Source: JABDBK01 sp964453575 | GTDB taxonomy: Bacteria > Pseudomonadota > Gammaproteobacteria > DSM-16500 | Length of the DNA: 20,828 nt | Assembly (NCBI GenBank): GCA_964453575.1 | Contig: CAYVRW010000037.1 | Location: 1-20,828, forward strand | Direction of reading: 5' to 3' | Notes under the pieces: generated by a model | Seen by the model: only the letters and a program-made list of their open reading frames with translations | What the model was told of the DNA's origin: nothing | Databases searched by the model: none | Shown: piece after piece, positions 1-8,166 of the stretch | How positions within the stretch are numbered: the first letter of the stretch is position 1 | Layout: the number at the start of each line of letters is the position of its first letter | Translations under genes and position numbers: made by a program

Positions 1-157
1 CCTGTCACCAAGTCGCTTAAAACAACTATGACCATACTTTTTTAAACCGCTATAAGTTTAAGATACCACAACTGTGCTTGTTTTTAGATAGTATTTATGT
101 TAGATTAAATTTAATACAGTCCTTTGTATATCATTTTTTATTTATCTAATGGAATAG

Positions 158-1357
158 ATGATGAAAAAAAACATATATGGTTCTATTGTCTGGTTGATCG
201 TTACTCTATTTGTAGTTTATTCTTTTTGTCTCAATACAGCTGCCGCCGTTTTTTCAGAACCTATCAAAACCTCATTACATGTGAGCTCTTTAGGTGTTTC
301 TATTGCTGTAGGTGCATTTATTATTGGTTTTGCGTTTATGCAAATCCCTGCCGGCTATTTATTAGATAGATTCAATACCAAGTTTGTGGTAAGCGGCGGT
401 GTTTTATTATTAGCGTTAGGTAATATCATCATTTCATTCGCAAATAATGTAGTACTTTTTTCTATTGCTAACTTCATTCAAGGAATTGGTGCATCGTTTG
501 CGTTTATTGCTGCAGGGGTGGTGATTTCTCAATGGTTTCAGGCTAAACTTTTTCCTATTCTATTTGGTCTTACGCAAACCCTATCTTGTATTTTGGCTGC
601 TGTGATTCATTATATTTTTACTGTTGCACTTCAGGGACATACCTGGAATCAAATCTATCAAATATTAGCTATCACAGGAACAGTTTTGTTTGTTTTGTCA
701 TTGATCCTTGTAAGATCACCTTCCGAGCAAGGAAAAACAAAAGTTATTTCTTTAAAAACGTCATTAACAACAGTTTTGAAAAATAAACAAATAGGCTTAT
801 GTGCTCTTGCCGCAACCACCTCTTTTGGAACTTTATTAGCCTATGCAGGTTTTTGGTATCTTAATGTTCAGAATTTTTATACAGTACACTTGTTAGATGC
901 AGTTGTGATAAGCGGCATGATATTTGTAGGAATCGGTATTGGTACACCGTTTCTAGGCTGGATTTCAAATAAAGTAAAATCAAGAAAATTGATCATTCAT
1001 TTGAGCCTTTGTTTAGGCACTATGTTTTTATTAATGTGTTTATACCTTCCACACTATCAAATTCAAACTTTAATTATTATCAAAATAGTCTCGTTTTTAA
1101 CGGGTTTTTTACTCTCGGGTTCGATGTTATTTTATACGGTAGTCAGTGAAATTTCATCTAACAATACGCGAGGTGTTGCTTTAAGCGTCACCAACACAGG
1201 TGTGTTTTTATTTAATACCTTATTAATGTTTATGCCTTATTTATTTGTGACTAACATTTCAACCCAGTTTTTCACCTATCTTTGGATTCTGCCTTTTTGC
1301 GCTATCATTTCGATATTATTGACTTACTTTATCAAGGAATCGTTTAAAGAACAATAA
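158..1357 (+). CDS. MFS permease, Pht-like (phagosomal transporter type)
   Basis: A 399-residue inner-membrane protein that is almost wholly hydrophobic, with a pattern fitting 12 membrane helices in two halves. The sequence 'QIPAGYLLDRF' after the second helix is the MFS loop-2 signature and marks the GxLaDrfG-type motif. A basic central loop near residues 190-210 separates the halves. The N-terminal half resembles the Pht transporters of Legionella and Coxiella, some of which serve nucleoside or amino-acid uptake from the vacuole. Substrate is not readable from sequence, but guanine deaminase starts 10 bases after its stop, so a purine base or nucleoside is the best inference. Two ATGs lie in tandem at 158 and 161. 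The only Shine-Dalgarno-like GGA (151-153) sits 4 bases from the first and 7 from the second, so 161 may be the true start. It appears to be first in a three-gene operon. Confidence 0.88.
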   Translation: MMKKNIYGSIVWLIVTLFVVYSFCLNTAAAVFSEPIKTSLHVSSLGVSIAVGAFIIGFAFMQIPAGYLLDRFNTKFVVSGGVLLLALGNIIISFANNVVLFSIANFIQGIGASFAFIAAGVVISQWFQAKLFPILFGLTQTLSCILAAVIHYIFTVALQGHTWNQIYQILAITGTVLFVLSLILVRSPSEQGKTKVISLKTSLTTVLKNKQIGLCALAATTSFGTLLAYAGFWYLNVQNFYTVHLLDAVVISGMIFVGIGIGTPFLGWISNKVKSRKLIIHLSLCLGTMFLLMCLYLPHYQIQTLIIIKIVSFLTGFLLSGSMLFYTVVSEISSNNTRGVALSVTNTGVFLFNTLLMFMPYLFVTNISTQFFTYLWILPFCAIISILLTYFIKESFKEQ

Positions 1358-1367
1358 AGGAGACATT

Positions 1368-2711
1368 ATGTCTAACAATCAAGAAATTGCCTACAGAGGT
1401 GCTATTTTCTATTTTAGAGATAGCGCCACTTTTGAAAATCTTCCTAGGGCAGATAAAACATCTTCCAAAGAACATTATGTATACCATGAAGACGGTGTAA
1501 TCGTTGTTCAAAACGGAAAAATAAAAGATGTTGGCAGCTATGCCGATATGAAAGGCAAATTAGCTAACATAAAAACGGTGGATTATAAAGGCAAATTAAT
1601 TACACCGGGCTTTATTGATACCCATCAACATGCAGCACAAAGTGCTATTGTTGCAGCCTACGGCGAAAAATTGCTAGGTTGGTTAGACCAATATGTATTT
1701 CCTAGCGAAAGTACTTATAAAAATCCTGAGGTCGCGCGCAAGGAGTTAAATTTCTTTATTGATCAAGTCTTGATGAATGGCACCACGACTGCCGTTTCAT
1801 ATGGCCCATTATTCTATGAAGCAACCGACATTTTTTTTGAAGAATTAAATAAAAGAAAAATGCGATTCATCACGGGTAACATCATGATGGATAGAAATTC
1901 TCCTGATTCGTTATGTTTGTCTACCCAAGAAAATTATGATATCTCAAAAAAAATTATCAACAAATGGCATAATAAGGGAAGACTTTCCTATTGCATTTCT
2001 CCGCGTTTTGCCATTTCATCTACCGATAAACAGCTAGAATTATGCGGTTCTTTAAAAAAAGAATATCCAGACTTATACATTCAAACTCATTTAGATGAAA
2101 ATTTAAATGAAATTAAAGAAATAAAAGAACTATTTCCTTGGAGTAAAAATTATTTAGATGTATATGATCACTTTGGACTTAATGATAAACGATCTGTTTT
2201 TGGTCATTGCATTCATTTAACCGACGCTGAATTAGAATCCTTTAAAAATTCACACGCAATTATTTCCTGGTGTCCCATCAGCAATAATTTTTTAGGCAGC
2301 GGCTTATTTGATATGGAAAGAGTAATAAAATACACGACAAATATTACTTTAGGCAGTGATTGGGGTGGTGGTAATACGCTATCTATGTTTGCAGTCATGG
2401 ATGAAGCTTATAAAGTTTCGATGCTAAAAAGCTATAAATTAGCAAGTATGGTACGCTGGTTTTTTGCCACATTAGGTGCGGCACGCTCATTATTACTAGA
2501 CGATAAAATTGGTAACTTTGAAATAGGTAAAGAAGCAGATTTTATTGTCATCGACCCTGAAGCAACCACTTATATGAAATATCGTCATGAAAAAGTAACT
2601 GATATATTTGAATTACTTTTCACGTTAATGACATTGGGTTGCGATCCGAACATAAAAGCCACCTACATTTATGGTGAACCTGCTTATATTAAAAAGGATG
2701 TAGAAGTATAA
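1368..2711 (+). CDS. guaD: Guanine deaminase
   Basis: Cytosolic zinc amidohydrolase that converts guanine to xanthine and ammonia in purine salvage and catabolism. It is 447 residues, close to the roughly 440 of Escherichia coli GuaD, and resembles it along its whole length. Visible active-site parts are H86 and H88 in 'GFIDTHQH', H241 with catalytic E244 in 'THLDEN', H280 in 'GHCIHL' and D331 in 'GSDWGGG'. These are the metal ligands and acid/base expected of the amidohydrolase superfamily. The segments 'MMDRNSPD', 'LGSGLF' and 'DEAYKV' are shared with GuaD rather than with chlorohydrolases such as AtzA/TrzN. A very good ribosome site, AAGGAG, lies 6 bases before the ATG. It follows the permease by 10 bases and precedes the porin by 7 bases, so the three are probably co-transcribed. 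Confidence 0.93.
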   Translation: MSNNQEIAYRGAIFYFRDSATFENLPRADKTSSKEHYVYHEDGVIVVQNGKIKDVGSYADMKGKLANIKTVDYKGKLITPGFIDTHQHAAQSAIVAAYGEKLLGWLDQYVFPSESTYKNPEVARKELNFFIDQVLMNGTTTAVSYGPLFYEATDIFFEELNKRKMRFITGNIMMDRNSPDSLCLSTQENYDISKKIINKWHNKGRLSYCISPRFAISSTDKQLELCGSLKKEYPDLYIQTHLDENLNEIKEIKELFPWSKNYLDVYDHFGLNDKRSVFGHCIHLTDAELESFKNSHAIISWCPISNNFLGSGLFDMERVIKYTTNITLGSDWGGGNTLSMFAVMDEAYKVSMLKSYKLASMVRWFFATLGAARSLLLDDKIGNFEIGKEADFIVIDPEATTYMKYRHEKVTDIFELLFTLMTLGCDPNIKATYIYGEPAYIKKDVEV

Positions 2712-2718
2712 ACTGATC

Positions 2719-4041
2719 ATGCAAAAAATGAATAAATTACCTTTAGTATGCGAAAAAGTTCTAATAATGGTTTTATTCATTTTTGTTTCTTTAACTGCAA
2801 ATGCCACTGACATTCAATCTAATAGCATCAGTTCAAACCCAGCAGCAGTCAATATTACGCCGGGAACAGGTGCATTACAAAAATATTTTGAAGAAAAATT
2901 AGGAATCAAAAATAATCATGGTATTCAATTTGATGGTGCATGGTTAGGTGATGTTAACGATCTTTTTTCTGGCGGTATAGATGATGCCAAAAGATTAACT
3001 TCAAATAGCTTACTTATATTAGACATGAATATTGATACAGAAAAATTCATTGGCTGGAAAGGTGGGCTATTTGATGTGGAATTTCTGCAATTTAATGGTC
3101 AAGCCACCAATAAACAAGCGGGCGTTATTCAAGGTTATAATAGTTTGCCTGCAGGATCACCCTTTACTCGGTCGCAGTTATATCAACTTTGGTTTAGACA
3201 AAAATTATTAAATGACAAATTAGCCATACGCATAGGAAAAGTCGTCCCAACACTTGATTTTAATAATGTTATTAAACCTGTTCCACTTGAAGAACTTTCT
3301 CTACTCATACCCGCTGTTTCTGGTCTGCTTTATACGCCTATTTTTGTCAATTCATCCATGTTAGGAGCCATCCCTGGCTATTATAATTCAGCTTACGGCA
3401 TCACTATCAATATTACACCTATTAAAGAATGGTATTTGTCACTAGGCGGTTATGATGGCAATTTAGCGAATGGCATACAAACAGGATTAACCGGCCCTCA
3501 TTTTAATGGATACTATTTTAACGCCGCAGAAACGGGCTTTACTTGGTTATCAGGTAAAGATCAGAAACCAGGGACTATTGCTTTTGGCGGCTGGTATCAA
3601 ACAGGAAGACTCGAAACTACGACTATGACTGAAAATACTATTTCTGAAAGTGGCGCGGCCGGCTTTTATCTTTTTGGTTCACAACGATTGTGGTATAAAA
3701 ATCCTGGTGTTGATATTAGCGGCATTTCTGCTTTTTATCAATTTGGTATTAATGACTCCGATATATTAATCATGCATAAATACCTAGGAGCAGGTTTAAC
3801 GGCATTTGGACTTGTTCCCCATCGATTGAATGATTCTATGGGCATAGGTGGTGCATTAGCATGGATGAATCAAAATATTTTTGATAGAAAATCAGAATTA
3901 ATGTTTCAAGCATACTATCAAGCAGAAATCATTAAAGGTATTTATGTTCAACCTGCGTTATCTTACATTCCTACTCCAGGAGCAAGTTCTTCATTGCCTG
4001 CTGCCTGGGCGGGTACAGTTCGCGCTATTCTATTATTTTAA
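2719..4041 (+). CDS. OprB-like outer-membrane porin
   Basis: A 440-residue exported protein. Residues 1-29 form a signal peptide (hydrophobic stretch ending 'SLTANA', cleavage before TDIQ). The remainder alternates short polar and aromatic strands with Gly/Asn turns and ends in a C-terminal Phe, as outer-membrane beta-barrels do. The layout matches the carbohydrate-selective porin OprB family: a 'YFEEKLGI' start, 'QLWFRQKLLNDKLAIRIGK', then 'LGGYDGN'. In this family the barrel lets sugars or other small solutes through the outer membrane. Here the neighbouring guanine deaminase and permease suggest that it may admit purines or nucleosides (inference). No clear Shine-Dalgarno precedes the ATG at 2719 or the in-frame ATG at 2728, so translation is probably coupled to guaD. 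Its TAA overlaps the stop of the convergent msrBA gene. Confidence 0.82.
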   Translation: MQKMNKLPLVCEKVLIMVLFIFVSLTANATDIQSNSISSNPAAVNITPGTGALQKYFEEKLGIKNNHGIQFDGAWLGDVNDLFSGGIDDAKRLTSNSLLILDMNIDTEKFIGWKGGLFDVEFLQFNGQATNKQAGVIQGYNSLPAGSPFTRSQLYQLWFRQKLLNDKLAIRIGKVVPTLDFNNVIKPVPLEELSLLIPAVSGLLYTPIFVNSSMLGAIPGYYNSAYGITINITPIKEWYLSLGGYDGNLANGIQTGLTGPHFNGYYFNAAETGFTWLSGKDQKPGTIAFGGWYQTGRLETTTMTENTISESGAAGFYLFGSQRLWYKNPGVDISGISAFYQFGINDSDILIMHKYLGAGLTAFGLVPHRLNDSMGIGGALAWMNQNIFDRKSELMFQAYYQAEIIKGIYVQPALSYIPTPGASSSLPAAWAGTVRAILLF

Positions 4042-4060
4042 AATCGCTTTACTATGCGAT
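4032..4060 (-). terminator. Possible weak terminator formed by the last msrBA codons
   Basis: On the minus strand ATCGC and GCGAT (4043-4060) can pair as a 5-bp stem with an 8-base loop inside the final codons of msrBA. TTTTAAAATAAT follows immediately and contains the stop. The stem is short and only half GC, so this is a weak call. No better terminator for either convergent gene was seen. Confidence 0.25.
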
Positions 4061-4892
4061 GACAATACGGATTTTTCCCTGTTTTTTCATAATAATTTTG
4101 ATGATAGGTTTCTGCTGGCCAAAATGTAATGACGGGCAATAATTTTGTGGCCACTTCATTGCCACGCTGTTTAAGCAAAGTAATTAATTGTTCTGCGCTA
4201 GCCTTTTGATCCTTATCATAATAAAAAACAACGCTTAAATATTGATGGCCAATATCAGGCCCCTGACCATTCTTTTGCGTTGGATCATGTATTTCAAAAA
4301 AATGCCGCAACACATCTTCGTATGAAATGATTTTTGGATCATATAATACTCGCACTGCTTCTACATGACCTGTTAATCCGTTACATACCTTTTCATAAGT
4401 TGGATTTTCGATATGACCGCCGGTATAACCTACTTCTGTTTTTAAGACACCCGGTAATCGTTTTAGATAATATTCAACGCCCCAAAAACAACCGCCGGCA
4501 ACAATGGCCTCTTCCGTGTCCAATACTTCACTATTTGCCACAAAATCTAAACTTACCGAATTAACACAATGACGAATATTTTTATTTGTAAAACCTTCAC
4601 CGCGAAACACATGACCCAAATGAGCATGACAGCGAGCACAAACAATTTCCGTACGTTCGCCATCTTTATCACGATTTTCTGCTATCGCATTTGGAATATC
4701 CGTATCAAAGCTTGGCCAGCCGCAATGAGAATGAAATTGCATAGTGGTGCGAAACAATGCCAATCCACATGCGCGGCATAAATAAGTCCCGTCATCAGGA
4801 AGGTTATTATACGTTCCAGTATAAGGCGGCTCAGTGGCTTGGTTTCGGATTACGTTTAATACTATAGGAGGCAAACTTTTATCTTTAATCAT
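4038..4892 (-). CDS. msrBA: Bifunctional methionine sulfoxide reductase, MsrB-MsrA fusion
   Basis: Repairs oxidised methionine. The MsrB half reduces the R-epimer and the MsrA half the S-epimer of methionine sulfoxide, with thioredoxin as reductant. The MsrB domain comes first (about residues 5-120 from the chosen start). It has two zinc-binding pairs, CRAC (C39, C42) and CARC (C85, C88), the 'HCGWPSF' motif with probable resolving C57, and the catalytic C109 in 'RHCVNS'. The MsrA domain follows from about residue 125, with the catalytic C135 in 'GCFWG', then 'GYTGG', 'YEKVCNGLTGHVE' and 'NPYCH' near the end. The ATG at 4892 is preferred because GAAAGGAAAAAG puts AGG 7 bases before it. The upstream ATG at 4919 has no ribosome site. 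No signal peptide is seen, so the protein is probably cytosolic. It runs divergently from the 1001-residue gene and convergently with the porin gene. Confidence 0.93.
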   Translation of the reverse strand: MIKDKSLPPIVLNVIRNQATEPPYTGTYNNLPDDGTYLCRACGLALFRTTMQFHSHCGWPSFDTDIPNAIAENRDKDGERTEIVCARCHAHLGHVFRGEGFTNKNIRHCVNSVSLDFVANSEVLDTEEAIVAGGCFWGVEYYLKRLPGVLKTEVGYTGGHIENPTYEKVCNGLTGHVEAVRVLYDPKIISYEDVLRHFFEIHDPTQKNGQGPDIGHQYLSVVFYYDKDQKASAEQLITLLKQRGNEVATKLLPVITFWPAETYHQNYYEKTGKNPYCHRIVKRF

Positions 4893-5017
4893 GCTTTTTC
4901 CTTTCAAATAAACAAACATAGTATATTTTTTATACTTCTAATAAACATCATTTTATGGCTGATTTGTAATATAAAACAATGAGATAAATTCATCTACGCA
5001 AATCGATATTATTCGTC

Positions 5018-5026
5018 TGATATAAT
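5018..5026 (+). promoter_or_regulatory. Extended -10 promoter for the 1001-residue exported protein
   Basis: TGATATAAT is a perfect extended -10 element (TG-N-TATAAT). No good -35 lies 17 bases upstream, which is typical for extended -10 promoters. The start of transcription would fall near 5033, directly before the AGAGGA ribosome site at 5034-5039, giving a leader of only about 16 bases. Confidence 0.55.
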
Positions 5027-5048
5027 GATTGAAAGAGGATAAAAACAT

Positions 5049-8000
5049 ATGAAAAAAATAATAATTCTAATGTCGGCTATTTTAGTCCTCCAGTTTTCAT
5101 CAGTACATGCATTCAATTATGGAATTTTTCCTGCTGGCAATATGGCAGTCACTGGTTTTTCAGGCACGGTAAAATCACCAGCTAATGATACACTATTTGA
5201 TAGCAATGGACCCTCAGTTCGCATTATTACTTTACCTAGCGCTAATCCCTTTGGTCTTAGAGAAACTGCTAAACCATTTACTGTCTATAACCGCGATGTA
5301 GGACAAGTGTTTGGAATTACCATGGATAATGCATCAGAACCAAATATTTATGTTGCAGCAACTTCCGCTTATGGTCTTGCTATTTATCATCCTGATCAAG
5401 GTCGCTTAAAACAAGGTGCACCAGGGGCACAGTTTATGCCGGGACAATTTGGACCCAATGGCGGCCCTAATTCGATTTGGCGTATTGACGGAAAAACAGG
5501 AACAGTGAGTTTGTTCGCGAATGTAGTTTACAGTGGTATTACCGATGCACCGGCATCATTGGGCGCCTTAGCATTTGATCCGGTCAGTCATCAACTTTTT
5601 GTGTCCGATCGTTCAACAGGAATGATTCATCGATTTTCCATGAGCGGGATTGAAAATGGTACGTACGATCATGGTGTACAAGGTCGTGGAGCAGCAGGTT
5701 TACCGACAGTTGCATTTGATGCTGCAACGGTAGCCAATATTACCCTGCCCAGCTTTGATGTAGAAAAGCCAGAAACCTGGGGATATGCACCTAATGAACG
5801 ACGTGTTTTTGCCTTAGCTGTATATCAACAACGATTATATTATTCAGTTTATGGATCTCAAATTTGGTCTGTTGCTATTGCCTCAGATGGATCTTTTGCT
5901 AATGATGCTAGACTTGAACTTGATTCCCCTGCATTAGTATCCGATACAGAAATTTCAAGCATTGCGTTTGATCAAGCAGGTTATTTGTATCTTGCAGAAC
6001 GCGGTGCGCCCACAGGTGATTATAATTTTTTGAATATTGCAAATAGCGGACAAAATCGCGTGAAACGTTTTGCACCCAAAACTCCTGATAATGTTTCTCC
6101 TTATTTTTGGAGAGATCCGGGTAACGAATATGCTATTGGCATGAATGTTGAATATCAAAATTCAGATGGTGGTGTTGCATTAACTTGCGGTCGTAATATT
6201 TGGATGACAGGCGATCGTTTATTAGATGATGGAAGTTTTTTTGGCGTGACGCATATTGATGGGTTGCAAGGTAATGATAAAAGTCTGGTAAAACCTGCAA
6301 ACATGCCTCCTGTACAAAGTTGGTTTGTTAATTATTATGATGTGGAAGCAGATTCGAATTCTCGCGGTCATATGGGTGCAGTGATTACAAGAACGATTTG
6401 CGGCGGGCATGGTTACAGTTCCAATTATGGCACGCCTCAATTACAGCAGACCCAACCACCGCCATTAGGATTAATACCACCGCTTTGTGTGCCAAGAATC
6501 ATTTTTTGGTTTGGTTGCAATTGTCTTTATAACGATGGAACAACCGCTCCGCAAACTAACTGGATGTACCCAGGTATGGGATGCAATTCAGGTTGTTATG
6601 GTTTTGGTTTCCCAGGTTTCTTTGATGGCGGATTAGGTGTTGAAGGAGGATTTGGCGGGTTTGGAGGGTTTGGAGGCTTTGGAGGGTTCGGTGGATTTGG
6701 CGGCTTTGAAGGAGGTTTTGGCGGTGGATTTGGTTTTGGATTTAATTTCCAATTTAATTTTGGATTTAACTTCGGTTTTGGTTCAGGTTTTGGCTTTGGT
6801 CCAGGCCTTGGGCTAGATTATGGTTATGATGGCTATTGCACGCCGGGCTTCTGTTTCCCCATTTATATAAACTGTTATCCTTATTGTTTTCCTTATGATT
6901 CAGGATATCAAACCGACAGTCCTTGTTATACTGGCACATGCCCACCATTTTTTAATTGGGGCTGGCCATTCTTTCCAAATTGCGGTTGTGGATTCCTATG
7001 GTTTGATCCATGGTGGCCTATGTTCGATTATTGTAATTGCCCATACTTTGACGGGCCATGTTTCCCACCGCCACCCTTATGCCCGCCAGAATATACTTAT
7101 GACGATGGTCAATGTGTACCACCACCTGTCACATGTCCTCCAGGGAAGACTTGCAATCCGCCTCCAACTACACCACCTGTCACACCGCCTCGTACGCCAC
7201 CCGTTACTCCACCAGTAACGCCGCCACAAACACCGCCTAATACGGATTGTCCTCCAGGTCGCATATATCAAAATGGACATTGCATCACTCCACCCAACAA
7301 TTGCGGACCGAATCAACAGTTGATTAATGGACGATGCATAAATCAACCTAATCCTGGTGTAACACCGCCTACTTGCGGTACTAATCAACGATTAGTGAAT
7401 GGAAGATGCATAACAATAATAGTAGACCCCGTACATTGCAGTAGAGGACAAATATTAATTAATGGCCGATGTGTGACTGCACCTAGCACACAGCATTGTG
7501 GTAAAGGACAAACATTAATAAACGGTCGTTGTGTCACTTCACCCACCACACCACATTGTGGAAAAGGTCAAACATTAATAAACGGTCGTTGTGTCACTTC
7601 ACCCAGCACACCACATTGTGGAAAAGGCCAAGTCTTAATGAATGGCCGCTGTGTGACTGCACCGAGTACTCAACGCTGTGGTAAAGGTCAAGTGTTAAGA
7701 AATGGTATTTGTGTGACGGCACCGAGTACTCAACGCTGCGGCAAAGGTCAAGTACTAAGAAATGGTATTTGTGTAACAGCACCGAGCACGCGTTGTGCCA
7801 CAGGTCAAGTGATGAGTCATGGCAGATGCATAACCGTACCAAGCAAAAATAACAAGCTTCGCACACCAAGCTATCCTACTATAAAATATAATAATTACTA
7901 TCATACTCAAACTAAGACAATACAAAAACGTCCACAAACTCAACCGTTACAACAATATAAACCACCGTCATCAATTTATCGACAACCTACAACACAAAAA

Positions 8001-8054
8001 TATCAACCGTCGACAAAATCAACTTATCAGCAAAATACGTATCAAAAATACTAG
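5049..8054 (+). CDS. Exported mosaic protein with Gly-Phe, Pro and Cys-repeat regions
   Basis: A 1001-residue protein of unknown function. Residues 1-21 form a signal peptide ending 'SSVHA'. Residues of about 25-470 look like a beta-propeller built from NHL/SMP-30-like strands (for example 'GALAFDPVSHQLFVSDRS' and 'SSIAFDQAGYLYLAERG'). About 520-594 is a low-complexity GFGG/GFNF block. About 595-700 is rich in Cys, Pro and aromatic residues. About 704-733 is a Thr-Pro-Pro block. About 690-927 carries some eleven copies of a motif C-x2-G-Q-x-L-x-N-G-R-C. A basic tail rich in Gln, Tyr and Thr ends the protein. The many paired cysteines imply an oxidising, extracytoplasmic location. AGAGGA 9 bases before the ATG supports the start. 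It may be a surface or matrix protein; an enzymatic role cannot be excluded. It has its own promoter and no operon partners. Confidence 0.85.
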   Translation: MKKIIILMSAILVLQFSSVHAFNYGIFPAGNMAVTGFSGTVKSPANDTLFDSNGPSVRIITLPSANPFGLRETAKPFTVYNRDVGQVFGITMDNASEPNIYVAATSAYGLAIYHPDQGRLKQGAPGAQFMPGQFGPNGGPNSIWRIDGKTGTVSLFANVVYSGITDAPASLGALAFDPVSHQLFVSDRSTGMIHRFSMSGIENGTYDHGVQGRGAAGLPTVAFDAATVANITLPSFDVEKPETWGYAPNERRVFALAVYQQRLYYSVYGSQIWSVAIASDGSFANDARLELDSPALVSDTEISSIAFDQAGYLYLAERGAPTGDYNFLNIANSGQNRVKRFAPKTPDNVSPYFWRDPGNEYAIGMNVEYQNSDGGVALTCGRNIWMTGDRLLDDGSFFGVTHIDGLQGNDKSLVKPANMPPVQSWFVNYYDVEADSNSRGHMGAVITRTICGGHGYSSNYGTPQLQQTQPPPLGLIPPLCVPRIIFWFGCNCLYNDGTTAPQTNWMYPGMGCNSGCYGFGFPGFFDGGLGVEGGFGGFGGFGGFGGFGGFGGFEGGFGGGFGFGFNFQFNFGFNFGFGSGFGFGPGLGLDYGYDGYCTPGFCFPIYINCYPYCFPYDSGYQTDSPCYTGTCPPFFNWGWPFFPNCGCGFLWFDPWWPMFDYCNCPYFDGPCFPPPPLCPPEYTYDDGQCVPPPVTCPPGKTCNPPPTTPPVTPPRTPPVTPPVTPPQTPPNTDCPPGRIYQNGHCITPPNNCGPNQQLINGRCINQPNPGVTPPTCGTNQRLVNGRCITIIVDPVHCSRGQILINGRCVTAPSTQHCGKGQTLINGRCVTSPTTPHCGKGQTLINGRCVTSPSTPHCGKGQVLMNGRCVTAPSTQRCGKGQVLRNGICVTAPSTQRCGKGQVLRNGICVTAPSTRCATGQVMSHGRCITVPSKNNKLRTPSYPTIKYNNYYHTQTKTIQKRPQTQPLQQYKPPSSIYRQPTTQKYQPSTKSTYQQNTYQKY
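6640..6810 (+). repeat. Gly-Phe coding low-complexity tract
   Basis: Near-repeats of about 9 bases (ggatttgg(c/a)gg and similar) encode GGF/GFG runs, followed by GFNF and GFGS runs, within the exported mosaic protein. Such tracts change length readily by slippage. The reading frame stays open throughout. Confidence 0.8.
7437..7853 (+). repeat. 60-bp tandem repeats encoding 20-residue Cys motifs
   Basis: Units start at 7437, 7497, 7557, 7617, 7677 and 7737 with an exact 60-base period, plus a shorter divergent unit from 7794. Each encodes CGKGQ-x-L-x-NG(R/I)C-VT(A/S)P-(S/T)T. Units 7497 and 7557 differ at only about 3 of 60 bases, and 7677 and 7737 are also very close. This indicates recent duplication. 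More diverged copies of the same protein motif precede the array, from about 7075. Confidence 0.92.
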
Positions 8055-8077
8055 AAAAAATGGGGGCTTCACCCATT
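8055..8077 (-). terminator. Intrinsic terminator of the minus-strand repeat-protein gene
   Basis: Read on the minus strand, AATGGG and CCCATT form a stem around the loop TGAAGCC, followed directly by TTTTTT. It lies just beyond the end of the 8167-9198 gene and directly after the stop codon of the convergent exported-protein gene. Stem plus U-run is the standard layout. Confidence 0.6.
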
Positions 8078-8089
8078 AGATGAGAAACT

Positions 8090-8118
8090 TGAGGTGGTCG
8101 CAAATTGCGACTACCTTA
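8090..8118. terminator. Strong hairpin between convergent genes
   Basis: TGAGGTGGTCGC pairs with GCGACTACCTTA across the loop AAATT. This is a 12-bp stem with two G-T wobbles on the plus-strand RNA. No U-run follows it on the plus strand. It probably marks or protects the 3' end of the 5049-8054 transcript; a repeat-element origin is also possible. Confidence 0.4.
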
Positions 8119-8166
8119 CCAGTCTGAAATTTGACAATGAACTCAGGCTTTTCCCCATCATCATTG

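Noticed and set aside
1..157. Possible purine riboswitch upstream of the permease-guaD operon
   Set aside because: The leader is AT-rich and lacks the paired stems and conserved core of guanine, xanthine or preQ1 riboswitches; only a 12-bp AT palindrome was seen.
6640..6810. CRISPR or mobile repeat
   Set aside because: The repetition is in-frame coding low complexity with no spacers and no flanking target duplications.
7077..7388. Minus-strand open frame of 103 codons with many Arg and Trp
   Set aside because: Antisense shadow of the Pro/Cys-rich coding region of the exported protein; composition reflects complement of Pro and Cys codons.
7594..7869. Minus-strand open frame of 91 codons inside the Cys-repeat array
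   Set aside because: It is the reverse-strand shadow of the 60-bp repeat; the repeated composition keeps stops out of that frame. No ribosome site.
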